The notes under the pieces: generated by a model
What the model saw: the letters and a program-made list of their open reading frames with translations, nothing else
What the model was told of the DNA's origin: nothing
Database searches by the model: none
Shown here: positions 1 through 11,104 of the stretch, piece by piece
How the letters are laid out: each line of letters begins with the position of its first letter
Position numbering within the stretch: the first letter of the stretch is position 1
From: Strigamia acuminata
Lineage: Eukaryota > Arthropoda > Chilopoda > Geophilomorpha > Linotaeniidae
Assembly: GCA_949358305.1 (NCBI GenBank)
Contig: OX442324.1
Span: forward strand, 7,105,601 to 7,169,600
Direction of reading: 5' to 3'
DNA: 64,000 bases
Translations under genes and position numbers: made by a program

Positions 1-359
1 GGGACACTTAGTATCCTCGGCGCCCTTCACTCGAATCCGAGTAAGCGCCGTTGTATTCTCCGGTTGTGCTTGTCGTGGTACAAGTGAGGTTTCCCGCGGC
101 TCCAGGCAGTCGAACGGACCCTCTCAGACTGGCAACCGGAGGTTATTTGACAACTTCAGAAGTTGTCGCCCATTTTTGGTATTCCGCTTCGATCCACGTG
201 GGAACAGTGCCGTGTCGTGTTTGTGCTACGGAATCCGTGTTTTGTGCGCCGTTTTAGTGCTATTTCGTCGGTTTTCGTGCTTCGATTTATCGCTTATCGC
301 CGACATCGCCACTCCCAACACTAGTTTATCTCCGCGTTTGTGCCTTCGTCTTCATCACG
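1..359 (+). other. 5' untranslated leader of copia-1
   Basis: This stretch lies directly upstream of the long copia Gag-Pol frame and holds no convincing gene. The 3' LTR of the same element (starting at 5502) has no counterpart here, so the 5' LTR must lie before the window. Small open frames are present but none resembles a protein. Confidence 0.6.
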
Positions 360-3300
360 ATGCAGAAAGGCTCGAATACTTCCGGTGGTCACGTACCGAT
401 ACTCGCCATCGGCAACTACGAGATGTGGTCGCGATCGATGCGAATGCTCCTCAAAGCTGAGGGGCTTTGGCACCACATCACCGAAGAAAATGAAAAAGAC
501 TTTCTTGTTACGGCCACCGAAAAGGAGAAACTCAAATTTCAAAGAAAAAAGGATAAAGCTTTGGGTCTGCTTTACATTCATTTGAGTGAAGCGAAGAAAT
601 CAGCCCTCGATTCTGTCAAAACCCCGAAGGAAGGCTGGGACGCATTAGCCAAAATCTATGCGCCCAGTTCCCGCGCGCGCAAAGCCGCTCTTCGACGAGA
701 ATTCCTCAATCTTCATATCGACAAAAACGAAGAAATGGCTGATTTCCTTGGCCGGGTGGACTACCACGTCCGCAAACTCACCGACATCGGAGAAACAGTT
801 TCACCCGACCACCAAGCTTATCAATATTTGGACATGTTACCTCCCGAATATTCTCAAGTTTCCTTCGCCATTTACCACTGGGATGACGACAAATTCAAAC
901 CTAACATCGTCTCGGATCAGCTTCTTGCGGAGTATATGCGTCTTAAGACATATTCTTCACGTGATACTTCCGGTAACTCATCGGCCTACGCATCGGACCG
1001 TGGTCGTAATCGAAACCGAACACCCCGTCCAATTGAATCCGTGACATGCTTTAATTGCGGCGAAAAAGGACACTACGCTAATAAGTGCCCTAAACCGCGA
1101 CAGGACAATCGCCAACCACTTCCGGCTGTATCTCTGCAACGTCCGTCGCGAAGTAAGAGCCGACGCCGCAACAAGAACACTGCTTCGAAACCGGCAGACG
1201 GTAAACCACGAGGCAATTCTCAAGTCCGAAGAGAATCGAACTTTTTCGTGAACGCCCCTCCGCATCTGGTTCAATCTCCGACGGTGCATTTCATGCAAGG
1301 CCATGAATGGATTGTAGACTGCGGGGCAACCGACCACGTTTCACACGTGCAGTCGTGGTTTGTCGACTTTGTGACAGTTGTGCCTTTCGACATCGAACTC
1401 GGACAGGGCCATTCTCAAGTCACCGGCAAAGGCACGGTTCGCATTCAAACGCTCATCGATGGATGCGAGTGCATCGTTAACCTTCGAGATGTCCTTTTTG
1501 CTCCAAACTTCGAGGCCAACCTTATCTCCGTTTCGAAGATCGATAAAAACGAACATCATATTCATATTTTTAAAGGAGAAGTCAACATATATCAGACAGA
1601 CGCTCGTAGTCCGGTGCTACGTGCTAAGGAAAAGGGTGGACTTTACTATGTCGATGGATTATGTTCTTCTGCGACGATTTCTACGACTGTTTCGACTGTT
1701 CCGCCGCCGACTTCCTCACAAACCCCTCCGGTACGAACAATGGTTACCGTCGAGGAAGATTTTGTCAAAATCCCGAAGTCGAAGAAGAAGTCTCAACCTC
1801 GACACATTACGGATTTTCGATTCGACGTTGCGAACTCACCTCCGCCGACCCCAATTCCGCCCATTCCTAATGCCATTCCTGCACCGCAGTCGACTTCACC
1901 TCCTTTACCTCCTTCTACATCACTTCCTCCCGCAGCCGTTCCTCCTCTCCAGTCCTATACCAATGCCCTCAAGTCAATCTCCTCGACTTCCCCTCCGAAC
2001 ACCTCTTCGCCGTCAAGTCCGAAGAAGGTGGCCGCTCCTACGTCCAAGCAGGATGCGACGGGCATTTGGCATAGCCGTCTTGGACATTTACACACGGCTG
2101 CGATGCGCCTTCTGGCTGCCAACGAACAAGTTTATGGCGTCGAATCCGGAGAAGTCTCCAAAGAGTTGGCTTGCAACCATTGCCGTATCGCCAAATCTAT
2201 TCGTGCGTCTCATAAACCCGATCCACATCCTGTTTCAACAACGGCGTTGGATCTGCTCCATATGGACGTGTGGGGACCGGCGCCTATGACTTCTTTTGGC
2301 GGTGCACGCTACGTTCTTACTGTTATCGATGATGCGACCCGCTATTCTTGGATCATCCCGATGGCCCAAAAGTCACAGGTTTTTGGTGTGTTTAAAGACT
2401 TTGTCGCTCGGATCGAAAACGTCGCCGGCACACGCATCAAAGCTATTCGTTCCGACCGAGGGGGGGAATTTATGTCAAACGAGTTCCTCCGATACCTCAA
2501 AGATAAGGGAATTGAAGGTCAACGGACTAATCCATCGAGCCCTCAGATGAACGGAACGGCAGAGCGCATTAACCGCACGATGATCGATAATGTTCGTGCA
2601 ACTCTTGAGGAAACCCGCCTTCCGGATGAACTTTGGGCCGAATTCGCAGTGACTTTCGCATATCTCAAAAATCGATCGCCTCATTCCCGTCTTAAGAACG
2701 AAGTACCGTATATTCTTTGGCGTCAACGTGCATTGTCTCTCCGTCACCTTCGTAAACTCGGATCCAAATGCTGGGTGCATTACACTGCACCGGGCAGGAA
2801 TAAGTTCGAAGCACGTGCATGGGAGGGATATTTGGTCGGATACGCCACTGGTACTCGTGGTTATCGTATTTGGAATCCCGTTGATAATAAAGTCGTCGAA
2901 TCCATACACGTAAAGATCGACGAACGAATTACTTACCGCAAATCATTGCGCAACGGGAACCGAACATCTTTCGAGTCGCCCCAACGTCCACCTAACCAAT
3001 CTGGACCTCATGTCAATTTCGACGATAACATCACATATGTCCGCTGGTCGAAAACAGCAGATTCGGAAGATGGCAGCTCGTCGTCAGATGAAGAATCTGA
3101 CATGCCTCCTCTAGAAGAGAGTTCGAGTTCGGCTGCATCTGCACAATTCCAGACACCGGAACGTCAATTTCAAGAAGCGTGTGCTTTGAGATTGCCGAGT
3201 TCCGACAGCAATCTGGGTGATGACACGGATCGGGACATCGACGATATCGATGAAGTTTCTCTCGTGCCAATGTCTAACTACACTTCTCCTCACATGTCAC

Positions 3301-5288
3301 CACAAACTTCACCTCAAACATCACCCCCAGTGTCTCAACCTGGTTCTCCACGCAGATTCGTGACGACACGAAGAAGAGCGGCTACCTCCGTTCTCCAACA
3401 TACGATACCGGTCTTCGATGCTGCCCCTATGTCCCCAGCTCCCCTCCAAGGAACTGAAGGGACTGAAGTAGCACCTATATCTGCACATAGGACCGCTTAC
3501 AAATGGAGATATGTCGGGGGAGATTCGCATTGCGCACGTTGGAGACGTGAAGAACATCTCCGCAAGGATCAGAGACCCGGAAAGATTGACACCGATGTAT
3601 ATTATTTCCCGGAACCGGATGTGCGACTACGTTCACGCGGGGACATCGAGAAATATTGTCAATTTAACCATCTCGAATATAATCCGGAACTCTTTTTCTT
3701 TGGCAGTATTGAATATACTACGCCTACGATCCCTGCCAGACATGTGGCTCACCTCTGTCGAACGGAACCCGCATCTTTCGCCGAAATTCCAAAATTCCAC
3801 GATGCACCGAAATGGCGTGAAGCCATAGACGAGGAGTTGGGAACGTTTAAAGAACGTGAGGTTTATCAGGAAGTACCACGACCGCCCGACACTACGATCC
3901 TCGGATGCAAATGGATATTCAAGCTAAAGACCGACACTACCGGGAAGATTTCTCGTTATCGAGCCCGACTTGTCGCACAAGGCTTTCGCCAGACGCTTGG
4001 AGTGGACTACGATGAAGTCTTCAGCCCCGTCGTTAATTTTGTATTGATTCGATTCTTCTTTTGTCTCCTCGTCTCTCTACTCGGATGGAAGGATGCGCAC
4101 TTGGATGTGAAGTGCGCATACCTATACGGGGACCTCGAACATCGCGTCTACATGCGAATTCCAGCCGGCGCTACTTGCTCGAACCCGAACAACGTCTGGT
4201 TATTGATCAAGTCATTGTACGGCCTTCACCAATCAGGCCGACAATGGTATGAAAAGCTTGATGAGACTCTTCGTGCACTCGGTTTCCGCAAATTACCGGC
4301 GTGCAACTGCGTTTACGTATTCGGGAAATCGGCTATTATGCTAGTCTACGTGGACGATATAGTTTTATTCTACGCAACCGACAACGTCTTAACGCACCTT
4401 ATTCAATTGATCTCAACGAAATTTCAAATCGTCAATCTCGGACCCATTTCGAAGTTGCTCGGCGTGGAGTTTATTAGATCCGCGGGCCGAACTTTCATTT
4501 CACAGCGTGCATATATTGCAAAAATTCTCAAGAAGTTCGATATCACACCGGATCGGATGATCAAAGTTCCGGTCACAGTAGGAACGACGCTCGTGAAAGG
4601 ATCGAAGGAAAATTTACCAGATTTTCCATACCGCTCGCTAATCGGATCATTACTCTTTTTGGCTTCAAGAACACGTCCGGACATTTTATATTCGATCATC
4701 GCTTTGTCCCAATACAACAACTGCTACGATGAATCACATATTCGGGCATTACTTCAAGTTTTGAGATACGTAGCAAATACGGCCGACTACATGATCGAAC
4801 TTTCCGGATGCAACTCGAGCCAACTTTGGGCATGTACCGACGCTTCGTGGGCCTCCGACACCGCAACATCTCTGAGTTTCGGCGGTTTCATCACCTTTAT
4901 TGGCAACATACCCATCGGATGGAGCTGTAAAAAGCAATCGTCAGTAGCGTGTTCCACGATGGAAGCTGAATTCATCGCCCTCGTGGAATGCGTGAAAGAA
5001 CTATACTGGCTCGATCATGTATTCCATCAACTCCCATTTCTTAATCGTTTATCATCGCCAATCGTATACTCCGACGCTCTCGCATCGATTCAATTCACGT
5101 CGAACGATGTCGAGAATAGCAAGACTAAGCACATTCGCGTGAGGTACCATTGGTTGAGGGAGTGGTATGTGGCCAAGCGATTTCAACTTCGAAAAATTCC
5201 CGGCGACGTCAACATTGCAGACATTTTTACCAAATGGCTGTCGTCCGACCGTCTTAACAAACTGATTGGAGGGATTTTTCAACTTTAA
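360..5288 (+). CDS. Copia-1 Gag-Pol polyprotein, intact
   Basis: Single uninterrupted Ty1/copia polyprotein of 1642 residues with the domains in copia order. Gag comes first and ends with a CCHC zinc knuckle (CFNCGEKGHYANKCP) near residue 230. An aspartic protease (WIVDCGATDH) lies near 320 and a GAG-pre-integrase motif (WHSRLGHLH) near 570. The integrase core has Asp in LHMDVWGP (~635), Asp in IRSDRGGEF (~699) and Glu in NGTAERINR (~733). Reverse transcriptase follows with KWIFKLK and the YVDDIV active site (~1331), then RNase H (TDASWASD, ~1494). The ATG at 360 is the first start before the Gag homology. A Pro/Ser-rich linker separates protease and integrase. Every catalytic motif I can check is present, so the protein could be functional. 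The RT half is very similar to copia-3 (24425-25958), so they are one family. Confidence 0.95.
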   Translation: MQKGSNTSGGHVPILAIGNYEMWSRSMRMLLKAEGLWHHITEENEKDFLVTATEKEKLKFQRKKDKALGLLYIHLSEAKKSALDSVKTPKEGWDALAKIYAPSSRARKAALRREFLNLHIDKNEEMADFLGRVDYHVRKLTDIGETVSPDHQAYQYLDMLPPEYSQVSFAIYHWDDDKFKPNIVSDQLLAEYMRLKTYSSRDTSGNSSAYASDRGRNRNRTPRPIESVTCFNCGEKGHYANKCPKPRQDNRQPLPAVSLQRPSRSKSRRRNKNTASKPADGKPRGNSQVRRESNFFVNAPPHLVQSPTVHFMQGHEWIVDCGATDHVSHVQSWFVDFVTVVPFDIELGQGHSQVTGKGTVRIQTLIDGCECIVNLRDVLFAPNFEANLISVSKIDKNEHHIHIFKGEVNIYQTDARSPVLRAKEKGGLYYVDGLCSSATISTTVSTVPPPTSSQTPPVRTMVTVEEDFVKIPKSKKKSQPRHITDFRFDVANSPPPTPIPPIPNAIPAPQSTSPPLPPSTSLPPAAVPPLQSYTNALKSISSTSPPNTSSPSSPKKVAAPTSKQDATGIWHSRLGHLHTAAMRLLAANEQVYGVESGEVSKELACNHCRIAKSIRASHKPDPHPVSTTALDLLHMDVWGPAPMTSFGGARYVLTVIDDATRYSWIIPMAQKSQVFGVFKDFVARIENVAGTRIKAIRSDRGGEFMSNEFLRYLKDKGIEGQRTNPSSPQMNGTAERINRTMIDNVRATLEETRLPDELWAEFAVTFAYLKNRSPHSRLKNEVPYILWRQRALSLRHLRKLGSKCWVHYTAPGRNKFEARAWEGYLVGYATGTRGYRIWNPVDNKVVESIHVKIDERITYRKSLRNGNRTSFESPQRPPNQSGPHVNFDDNITYVRWSKTADSEDGSSSSDEESDMPPLEESSSSAASAQFQTPERQFQEACALRLPSSDSNLGDDTDRDIDDIDEVSLVPMSNYTSPHMSPQTSPQTSPPVSQPGSPRRFVTTRRRAATSVLQHTIPVFDAAPMSPAPLQGTEGTEVAPISAHRTAYKWRYVGGDSHCARWRREEHLRKDQRPGKIDTDVYYFPEPDVRLRSRGDIEKYCQFNHLEYNPELFFFGSIEYTTPTIPARHVAHLCRTEPASFAEIPKFHDAPKWREAIDEELGTFKEREVYQEVPRPPDTTILGCKWIFKLKTDTTGKISRYRARLVAQGFRQTLGVDYDEVFSPVVNFVLIRFFFCLLVSLLGWKDAHLDVKCAYLYGDLEHRVYMRIPAGATCSNPNNVWLLIKSLYGLHQSGRQWYEKLDETLRALGFRKLPACNCVYVFGKSAIMLVYVDDIVLFYATDNVLTHLIQLISTKFQIVNLGPISKLLGVEFIRSAGRTFISQRAYIAKILKKFDITPDRMIKVPVTVGTTLVKGSKENLPDFPYRSLIGSLLFLASRTRPDILYSIIALSQYNNCYDESHIRALLQVLRYVANTADYMIELSGCNSSQLWACTDASWASDTATSLSFGGFITFIGNIPIGWSCKKQSSVACSTMEAEFIALVECVKELYWLDHVFHQLPFLNRLSSPIVYSDALASIQFTSNDVENSKTKHIRVRYHWLREWYVAKRFQLRKIPGDVNIADIFTKWLSSDRLNKLIGGIFQL

Positions 5289-5490
5289 CCGACTAAGACA
5301 TTCTTAAGTTATTCTACCGACTTCGAGGATCGTCGTGTTCTGTGGGAATTTTCGGGCTTTATTGTGATTGTGTTACAGTACCCGGCACGATGATTCGATC
5401 TATTATTTTTGGTTTTCACACATCGGTACACCATAATTCTCGTGTTACTTTTTCAGTTGTTTATCCAGTTTCCCAGATCAGTATCGAATC

Positions 5491-5501
5491 ATGGGGGGAT
5501 T
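5491..5501 (+). other. Polypurine tract of copia-1
   Basis: The purine run ATGGGGGGATT lies immediately before the TGTTGGTC start of the 3' LTR, where plus-strand DNA synthesis is primed in LTR retroelements. Copia-3 has a matching tract in the same place. Confidence 0.75.
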
Positions 5502-6063
5502 TGTTGGTCATATGATTCGGTACGGATCACAAATTATTATTTGAGTCGATGTTATCAATGATTATTCAGTATTCATTATGTTATTTACCGTTTATTGACT
5601 CTTTTCAATGTATTTCTTATTTTGGATATGTTCCAAGTTGTATTCCGTACAATTGTACGTGATTGTGTTATATTTAAGTGCATTAAGCACCTTGCTGTTA
5701 GTTTTCCATCAAATGCATGTGGCATCATGCATCTTGTAATATTTTCCTTTTTTATATTGCCCAATTCTAACACCAGATGGTGTTATCGTTTGTTATTCTC
5801 ACCCAAGATGGCCGCACACAGGTGCGAGGATGTTTTCCAACCTTTTCAAATGAATAGGAACATTACATGTAAGCATTATTTCGATTAAACATTATATTTT
5901 ATTGTTTTAACTCATTGCCAGTTAACCTAGCACGTTTATAAGTGCTTAGTTTATAGTTTTTGCGCAGATAAGTGGCATTAGGCCACGCGCACTTGTTTTT
6001 CACGGCAAAACGTCCGTGTTACGTTCGTCTCGGGTCGAGACGGCGCCTTCCGTGCTAAATACA
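5502..6063 (+). repeat. 3' LTR of copia-1
   Basis: Starts TGTTGGTC right after the polypurine tract and probably ends near CTAAATACA at 6063. Copies of the same LTR family in the opposite orientation lie at 6873-7381, 10217-10767 and 23674-24210. Three sites are shared with at least some of those copies: CCAAGATGG (5803-5811), a TATAAGTGC promoter-like box (5937-5945) inside a small hairpin, and several short hairpins near the end. The right end is inferred from the family ending in ACA; no target duplication can be checked because the left LTR is outside the window. Confidence 0.7.
5937..5945 (+). promoter_or_regulatory. TATA box of the copia LTR family
   Basis: TATAAGTGC sits within a stem formed by AGCAC and GTGCT. 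The same nonamer occurs in the LTRs at 10361-10369 and 23809-23817 (minus strand). It has mutated to TATGAGTGC in the solo LTR at 6873. Conservation between otherwise divergent LTRs marks it as the likely core promoter. Confidence 0.6.
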
Positions 6064-6174
6064 CGCTTCCACCGGTGTTATTCGCACCGTTTTGCGCTTC
6101 ACTTGCCTACATTTATAACCGTCACAAAGGCGCATACGCTCAACAATTGGTGGATTCCATAGAGTTTGAAGCGG

Positions 6175-7511
6175 ATGCCGAAAACGAGGCCTGGCAAACA
6201 GAAGCTGGCTCTCGAGTACAGAAAAACCCAGTGCAGTCCAACCACGCCCGAAGAGGTTGAGATTGTGGACCGAGCCTTGAAGGCACATCGATACGCGTTT
6301 CAATCGCAACAAGAGGCAGAGAGATCGTTCATGGCTCGACTAGGACGAAAGAAAGAAAAAATCGTTCACGAGCCCACTGTCAGTTCATCAGAGCTGTCCG
6401 ACAAGAGCGTAGAAGCGCATGCACAGGGCCGACTTCAAACCCGAGTCGAAGAAAATCATACCGGCCACTCAAAACAAGCAAGACGCCTCAACCGGACAAC
6501 AGACTCGGCCTCGCATGATGGCTTTAGACACCGCCATGAACAACGCTATAACCAGATTGCTCGATGCTCACAATGCACGGCGAAACGAGGGACAGACATA
6601 CCCAGGCCTGCATCATGACAATCCACCGGGAAACGACTGGAAACAGTCCGTACCAACAATTAACGACGGCGTGCAAAAGAGGAAACGATCCGAGAGTCAC
6701 ACCTCGCAGCAAGACGAGAAGAAACGCGAAGAGAGACAACAGCAACACCATCGCTATCAAAATAGTGATTCGTCTTCGGAGGAGATGGAGCCAGAAGTGC
6801 CTAGTAATCACGATCCGGAGCAACAATCTGAAAGACGGCGAAAAGAACGGGAAAAGGAGGGCGACAACCGTCTGTAGGACAGAGGAGCGCAGATATTGGC
6901 GAAATATCGCCGGGAAGCGTGCGGCAAATTGCCGTAATGGCGTCGCGTTTCACACACGAACGAACTGGCGACGTAACGAGTCGTTTCTGCACGAAACGAC
7001 GTGTTCTGCACTCATAATTCCGTGCAGAACAAATGAATACACTTGGTAAACCAAAATACTATGTTTTAATAAATAATAACTTACATAAAATGTCCTTTGC
7101 AAACAAAGTTGGATGGAGCAGCAAAAATCCTGTGGCGGCATCCATCTTGGAAATTAGGAAAGTGTACAGAATGGCACTCTGGTGCCAAAGACTAACATTA
7201 TAGTTAAGTTAAGAACGAATCTCATAGATAATAACACAAATCGTACGGAATTGCGTACGTAACAGCATGAAAGTGTAAATAAATGCCGAATCAGGCAGAC
7301 AAGCGATTAATAAATAAACTAAACATCGAAATAACGATAACTACATTTGGTATCGACAAATAAGTGGTCTTTTGACCAACACCGTCGCTGTGACCGTAAA
7401 GAGTCACACTCTTCTCGGCGGAGACCGCCACATTGCTTCCTGACTCCCGACCCCAGCTCCGACCCTCCGTCCGATGACGAGCGACGACGCAACTGTGGAA
7501 AATTAGGCTGA
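6175..7511 (+). pseudogene. Broken Arg/Ser/Glu-rich frame split by a solo LTR
   Basis: An open frame starts at ATG 6175 (MPKTRPGKQK) and runs in one frame to about 6420. It then appears to shift into another frame that stays open to the solo LTR at 6873. When the LTR and one 5-bp duplication are discounted, that frame continues from 7387 to a TGA at 7509-7511. The predicted product is hydrophilic, with Glu/Arg/Ser-rich stretches (DSSSEEMEPEVP). I do not recognise it. A gag-like protein of an old retroelement is possible, since a TGG-starting primer-site-like sequence sits at about 6147. A host exon is the alternative, since a perfect splice-donor consensus AG|GTGAGT follows at 7514. Confidence 0.35.
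6868..7386 (-). mobile_element. Solo copia-family LTR with 5-bp target duplication
   Basis: The LTR itself spans 6873-7381 (509 bp), reading TGTAGGACAG to GACCAACA on the plus strand, so the element sense is minus. It is flanked by CCGTC at 6868-6872 and again at 7382-7386, the 5-bp target duplication expected for a retroelement insertion. Only one LTR remains, as after LTR-LTR recombination. It closely resembles the 3' LTR of copia-3 (23674-24210). It interrupts the Arg/Ser/Glu-rich frame. Confidence 0.85.
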
Positions 7512-7513
7512 AG

Positions 7514-9403
7514 GTGAGTCCAAATAACATCTAGGCAATGTTTCATACTTGGCTAACATGCCACAAACAGGCAGTTATGTTTATTTGGCCAGAACTAAAA
7601 AAAGGAGTGAAAAGACCACCTGGGTCTGAGATTACAAAGTTGCAAGTGAACACTGTTAGATTATAGTGGTCGTTAATGATCGATTATATTGATTCGACGC
7701 GTGTTTCTGTTTTAGCGCGTTAAAAGCAATGTCTTGGGTTTCGATTCATTGCTGTCTTTCATTGGTCCAAAGTATATGAGTTCCCTAACGCCAATGTGGG
7801 CAGCATGTCGTGGCTTCGGAGCGAATCATCGTTAACGGCATTTAGATTGCCTACGGTAGCTGTGTTATTGTAGCTTGCATTGGAGAGGTTTACTTTGCTG
7901 GTCCAAATACGGTATTCTAGTTATGATTTGTCCTACAGGTTTATATAGCTTGTGTTTGCCAATCCTAAGGGATTCTTCCTGTATCTGATATGATTTGTCC
8001 TGCTTATTGTATGTGTGAAGTCACACTTCTCTGCCAAACCGTAATAAATGTGGCAGCCATTTTGGTTCTCTAATGCCAAAGTTTACAAAGATGTCTAAAG
8101 TTATTGCAGCACTCACCCAACACTTTTCAGGCTTCAACAGTGGTAGCAGAGGATGGTTTCCTCAGTTGTGGTGGGTGCTAGCAACGTTTAGAGAACGTTT
8201 GCACACTTTTTCGAGCGTTTTCGCAAGTCCGGAACACGTTGCACGAGCGTGCGGGAGCCGAGCAGTCGAACGCCACCGAAGCGGACGGGGATTCGCGTGC
8301 CTGCGAAGCAGGAAAGCATCGGGCGACGATTGCGACGACGTTTTTGAGACGTTCTGCTCGAGGAATCAGCGGCAATCGTTGGGAACGAGTTGGCGGACAT
8401 CTTGGATTGGCGGACAGTGTTTCGAGACAGAGATCAAAGTGTTTTGGCAGCGGAATCAGCGTTGGATAGTTCCCACTGGCTGTAAGAACTTTTGGCCTTT
8501 ATTTGAGTACTTTTTCTGGTGGAATTATAAGCCTATTTAATTGCAAATTCACCGAAACGATCTTTCACGATGACGTCACAATCCAAGATGGCGGCGCCCA
8601 TTGTTTCTCGCAATTAGCTGCAGAAGTGGACTGTTTTGTGGAAGAAGTGTGTTCAATCGTCGATAGAATCAACGAGGAAGCACACACACATCGTTGGAAA
8701 GCAACAACGATCGTTTGTGAATTATTTGGCGACGGAATTCGACAGGAAGTCGGGTTTTTGACGAAATCGATCGGCGACACGGATCACGATCGATTTGAGC
8801 TACGTCTCGGCGATGTTACCGACGATTTATCGGTGGATTCCCGCAAGTTGTACCCCCGCGTACAATTGCGACGACGCGGACGTGCGTATTATTGATTTGG
8901 ATCGATTTTTCCCGCGTTTGCACAGAAGAGTGCACGTGGAAGGCACGTCAGCCCCATTTCAGTGCACGGTTATCGCTGGAGCAGCATTATCGCGCCATGG
9001 GATCACAAATCAACACGGAAGCCATCACAGAAGACAGCTTCACATTGTTTAAAGTGTATATTTGGGTCGTAATTATCTTGTTCATAGCATTTAAGTTTTT
9101 GTTTGGGCTTATAGTGTATTATTCACCCTTCGGGCAGTCGGTCAAGTGAAGTCTCATTTCGGTCTGGGCTTGACCGTGGCCAACTAGCCGTCCCGCGCTA
9201 TCAGGTTGGCGGTCGGAAGCTAGTAGGACGACCAGAGTCGGGTTTCAATCTCTCTTATAGAGATTCTCCCGGAAAGACTGCATTTTTCGCCTATTATTTT
9301 GTGGGAAAAGTGTTTATTTTGTGACAAAGTGTACAGTGTTTAGTGCTACGGTATTCTTGTGTAGAATTACAGTTTGTGCAGTGTTTACTTTTTGCAAAGT
9401 GCA
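7514..9403. other. 1.9 kb without a recognisable gene
   Basis: Only short open frames occur here and none shows a domain I know. Notable sites are a splice-donor consensus at 7514, GGAATTATAAG at about 8522 (like the copia TATA region), a palindromic TGACGTCA at 8571-8578 and AAGATGGCGGC at 8585-8595. The right part probably contains the LTR and leader of copia-2, whose gag starts at 9404, but I could not fix LTR ends. Confidence 0.4.
8571..8595 (+). promoter_or_regulatory. CRE plus YY1/Pho-type site cluster
   Basis: TGACGTCA, a perfect CREB/ATF palindrome, is followed 6 bp later by AAGATGGCGGC, the known YY1/Pleiohomeotic core. A TATAA-containing segment lies about 45 bp upstream. The shorter CCAAGATGG also occurs in all four copia-family LTRs in the window, so this may be the promoter region of copia-2. 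Function is inferred from motifs only. Confidence 0.4.
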
Positions 9404-11104
9404 ATGGCATCTAAATAGAAGGATGACACAACGAAACTGTTTGGGCATGACATTATGCGCCTGGACGGCACAAATTATGACACATGGAGAGAATACATGC
9501 AACTGATTCTTGAGCAAGCCGGCATTTGGGGTCACGTGGAAGGCACGGAGACTGTGCCAGCTTCTGGAGCAACTGCAAAGGAACTCCGAGATTTCAAAGC
9601 TCGAGAGTCACTAGGCTGTGTCCAAAAAGACGGCAAAAGAGGACTGGGAAGGCCTGAAAACAGCCTACCAACCCACGACGCGTGCGAGGAAAGCGCGTTA
9701 CCCTGTATCATTGGGATGATGCGGATTTCACGTCTGCAAAGGTCAGGGAACGCCTTTTAAGCGAGTATAACCGGATGTTCGATCATGGTTTGACTTTTGG
9801 CTTGGGAAAAGGTGACGAACGCAGTTTAGAGACTGGGGCTTTTGCTTCAAGAAATCCGCCGTGGTCAAAGAAGCCATCTACAGTACACCTTTCAAAAAGG
9901 GTGTTTGTTTCAATTGTGGAGGTGAAGGGCATTTCTCGCGAGACTGCCCATCTACACGCAAAATAGACTTTGCCAACAAACAAGGAAACCCAGCGACTGG
10001 TGCACAAGCTGCAAAAACGTCCAAAGGACATGGACGTGGTCGGGGACCACAAGGAAAGAAAGCTCATTCTTCGAATGCACAAGAATCGGAACACGAGACA
10101 CTGGTGTCAGAAGGCATCTCGTCGGAGAACTGTGGCTCGAGTCCAAAAGTTTCACTTGTGTCTGGTGGCCCCATTGATACTGGATGGTACATCGATTGTG
10201 GAGCCACAGATCATTTTGTAGCAGAGGGGAGGAAAATAGCTCGAAAAATCGAGAGTAAACGACTCGAAGAATACTCGTAAATCGTCGCAATGGCGTCGCG
10301 CAATTGCGTGAACGATTAGGCGACAACGAGGGCGGTTTTGAACAAATACGGCCGTGCAGAGCACTTATATGCCGTGAAAGAGAACACTGAATGCTTAAAA
10401 GCATAAAATAAATTTAATATCAACGAAAATACTCACGTAAGAGTCCATAATTACATGAAATGCAAGAGGCTGGCACAAAATCATGGCCGTTGCCATCTTG
10501 GAAAACAGAATAAGTGAGATACGACACCTAGTGTCGAAATACATAGTAACATAAGGGAAAATATCGAACTTAACTTGACAAGTAAGCAGAGCATGGTGCC
10601 CCATGCTAGAATACACTATACAAATACTAAATAACCGTGAATTCGATAAATTAGACAACTGATCTGGAAATAAATATTAAATAGGAAAATACATTGATAA
10701 AACGATAAGACGAGGTAAATAAGTTGGATCTATATTGCATCGACCATATACGGTTTGAAAACCAACACATTCAAACGAGAGTCGTTGACTGATTTTAGAC
10801 CATTAGTGGGCGCAACGGTCCAAATGAGGAAAGGGAGTTCAAAGATAGAGGGGGTAGGAACTGTCAATTTTGTGGCGACATTTGGGCAAAGGACCAAGAA
10901 AATCACGATGAAACATGTGTTTTTCACCCCCAACTTCCGAAAGAACCTTATCTCGCTTGGCAGAGCGGATGAGTCAGGTCTAACCACTGTCGTAAAGAAT
11001 GGGAAAATGAACATATACCGGAACAAAGCATCGGAATCAACGTTGACGGCGGTACGTCTCACCAATAGAATGTATAAATTGGATTGTCAAATCGAGGCTC
11101 AGAT
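9404..11104 (+). pseudogene. Copia-2 Gag-protease remnant, decayed
   Basis: Copia Gag homology begins at ATG 9404, but the fifth codon is TAG. The homology then runs through several frames: LDGTNYDTWREYMQL (~9460), LYHWDDADFTSAKVRERLL (~9700), the CCHC knuckle CFNCGGEGHFSRDCP (~9910) and the protease motif WYIDCGATDHF (~10190). At least one stop and two frameshifts are needed to read it. A solo LTR (10217-10767) sits inside the protease. Homology resumes at about 10773 (RESLTDFRPLVG) and ends where the gypsy-2 LTR begins at 11105. Integrase, RT and RNase H are absent. It is clearly dead and the oldest layer of this nest. Confidence 0.85.
10212..10772 (-). mobile_element. Solo copia-family LTR inside copia-2
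   Basis: The LTR spans 10217-10767 (551 bp), TGTAGCAGAG to ACCAACA on the plus strand, so it is in minus sense. Flanks are CATTT (10212-10216) and CATTC (10768-10772), a 5-bp target duplication with one later mutation. When it is discounted the protease frame of copia-2 resumes directly after its DHF residues, which supports these ends. Inside are GCACTTATA (10361-10369, the TATA box on the minus strand) and CCATCTTGG (10493-10501). It is related to, but diverged from, the LTR at 6873. Confidence 0.8.
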
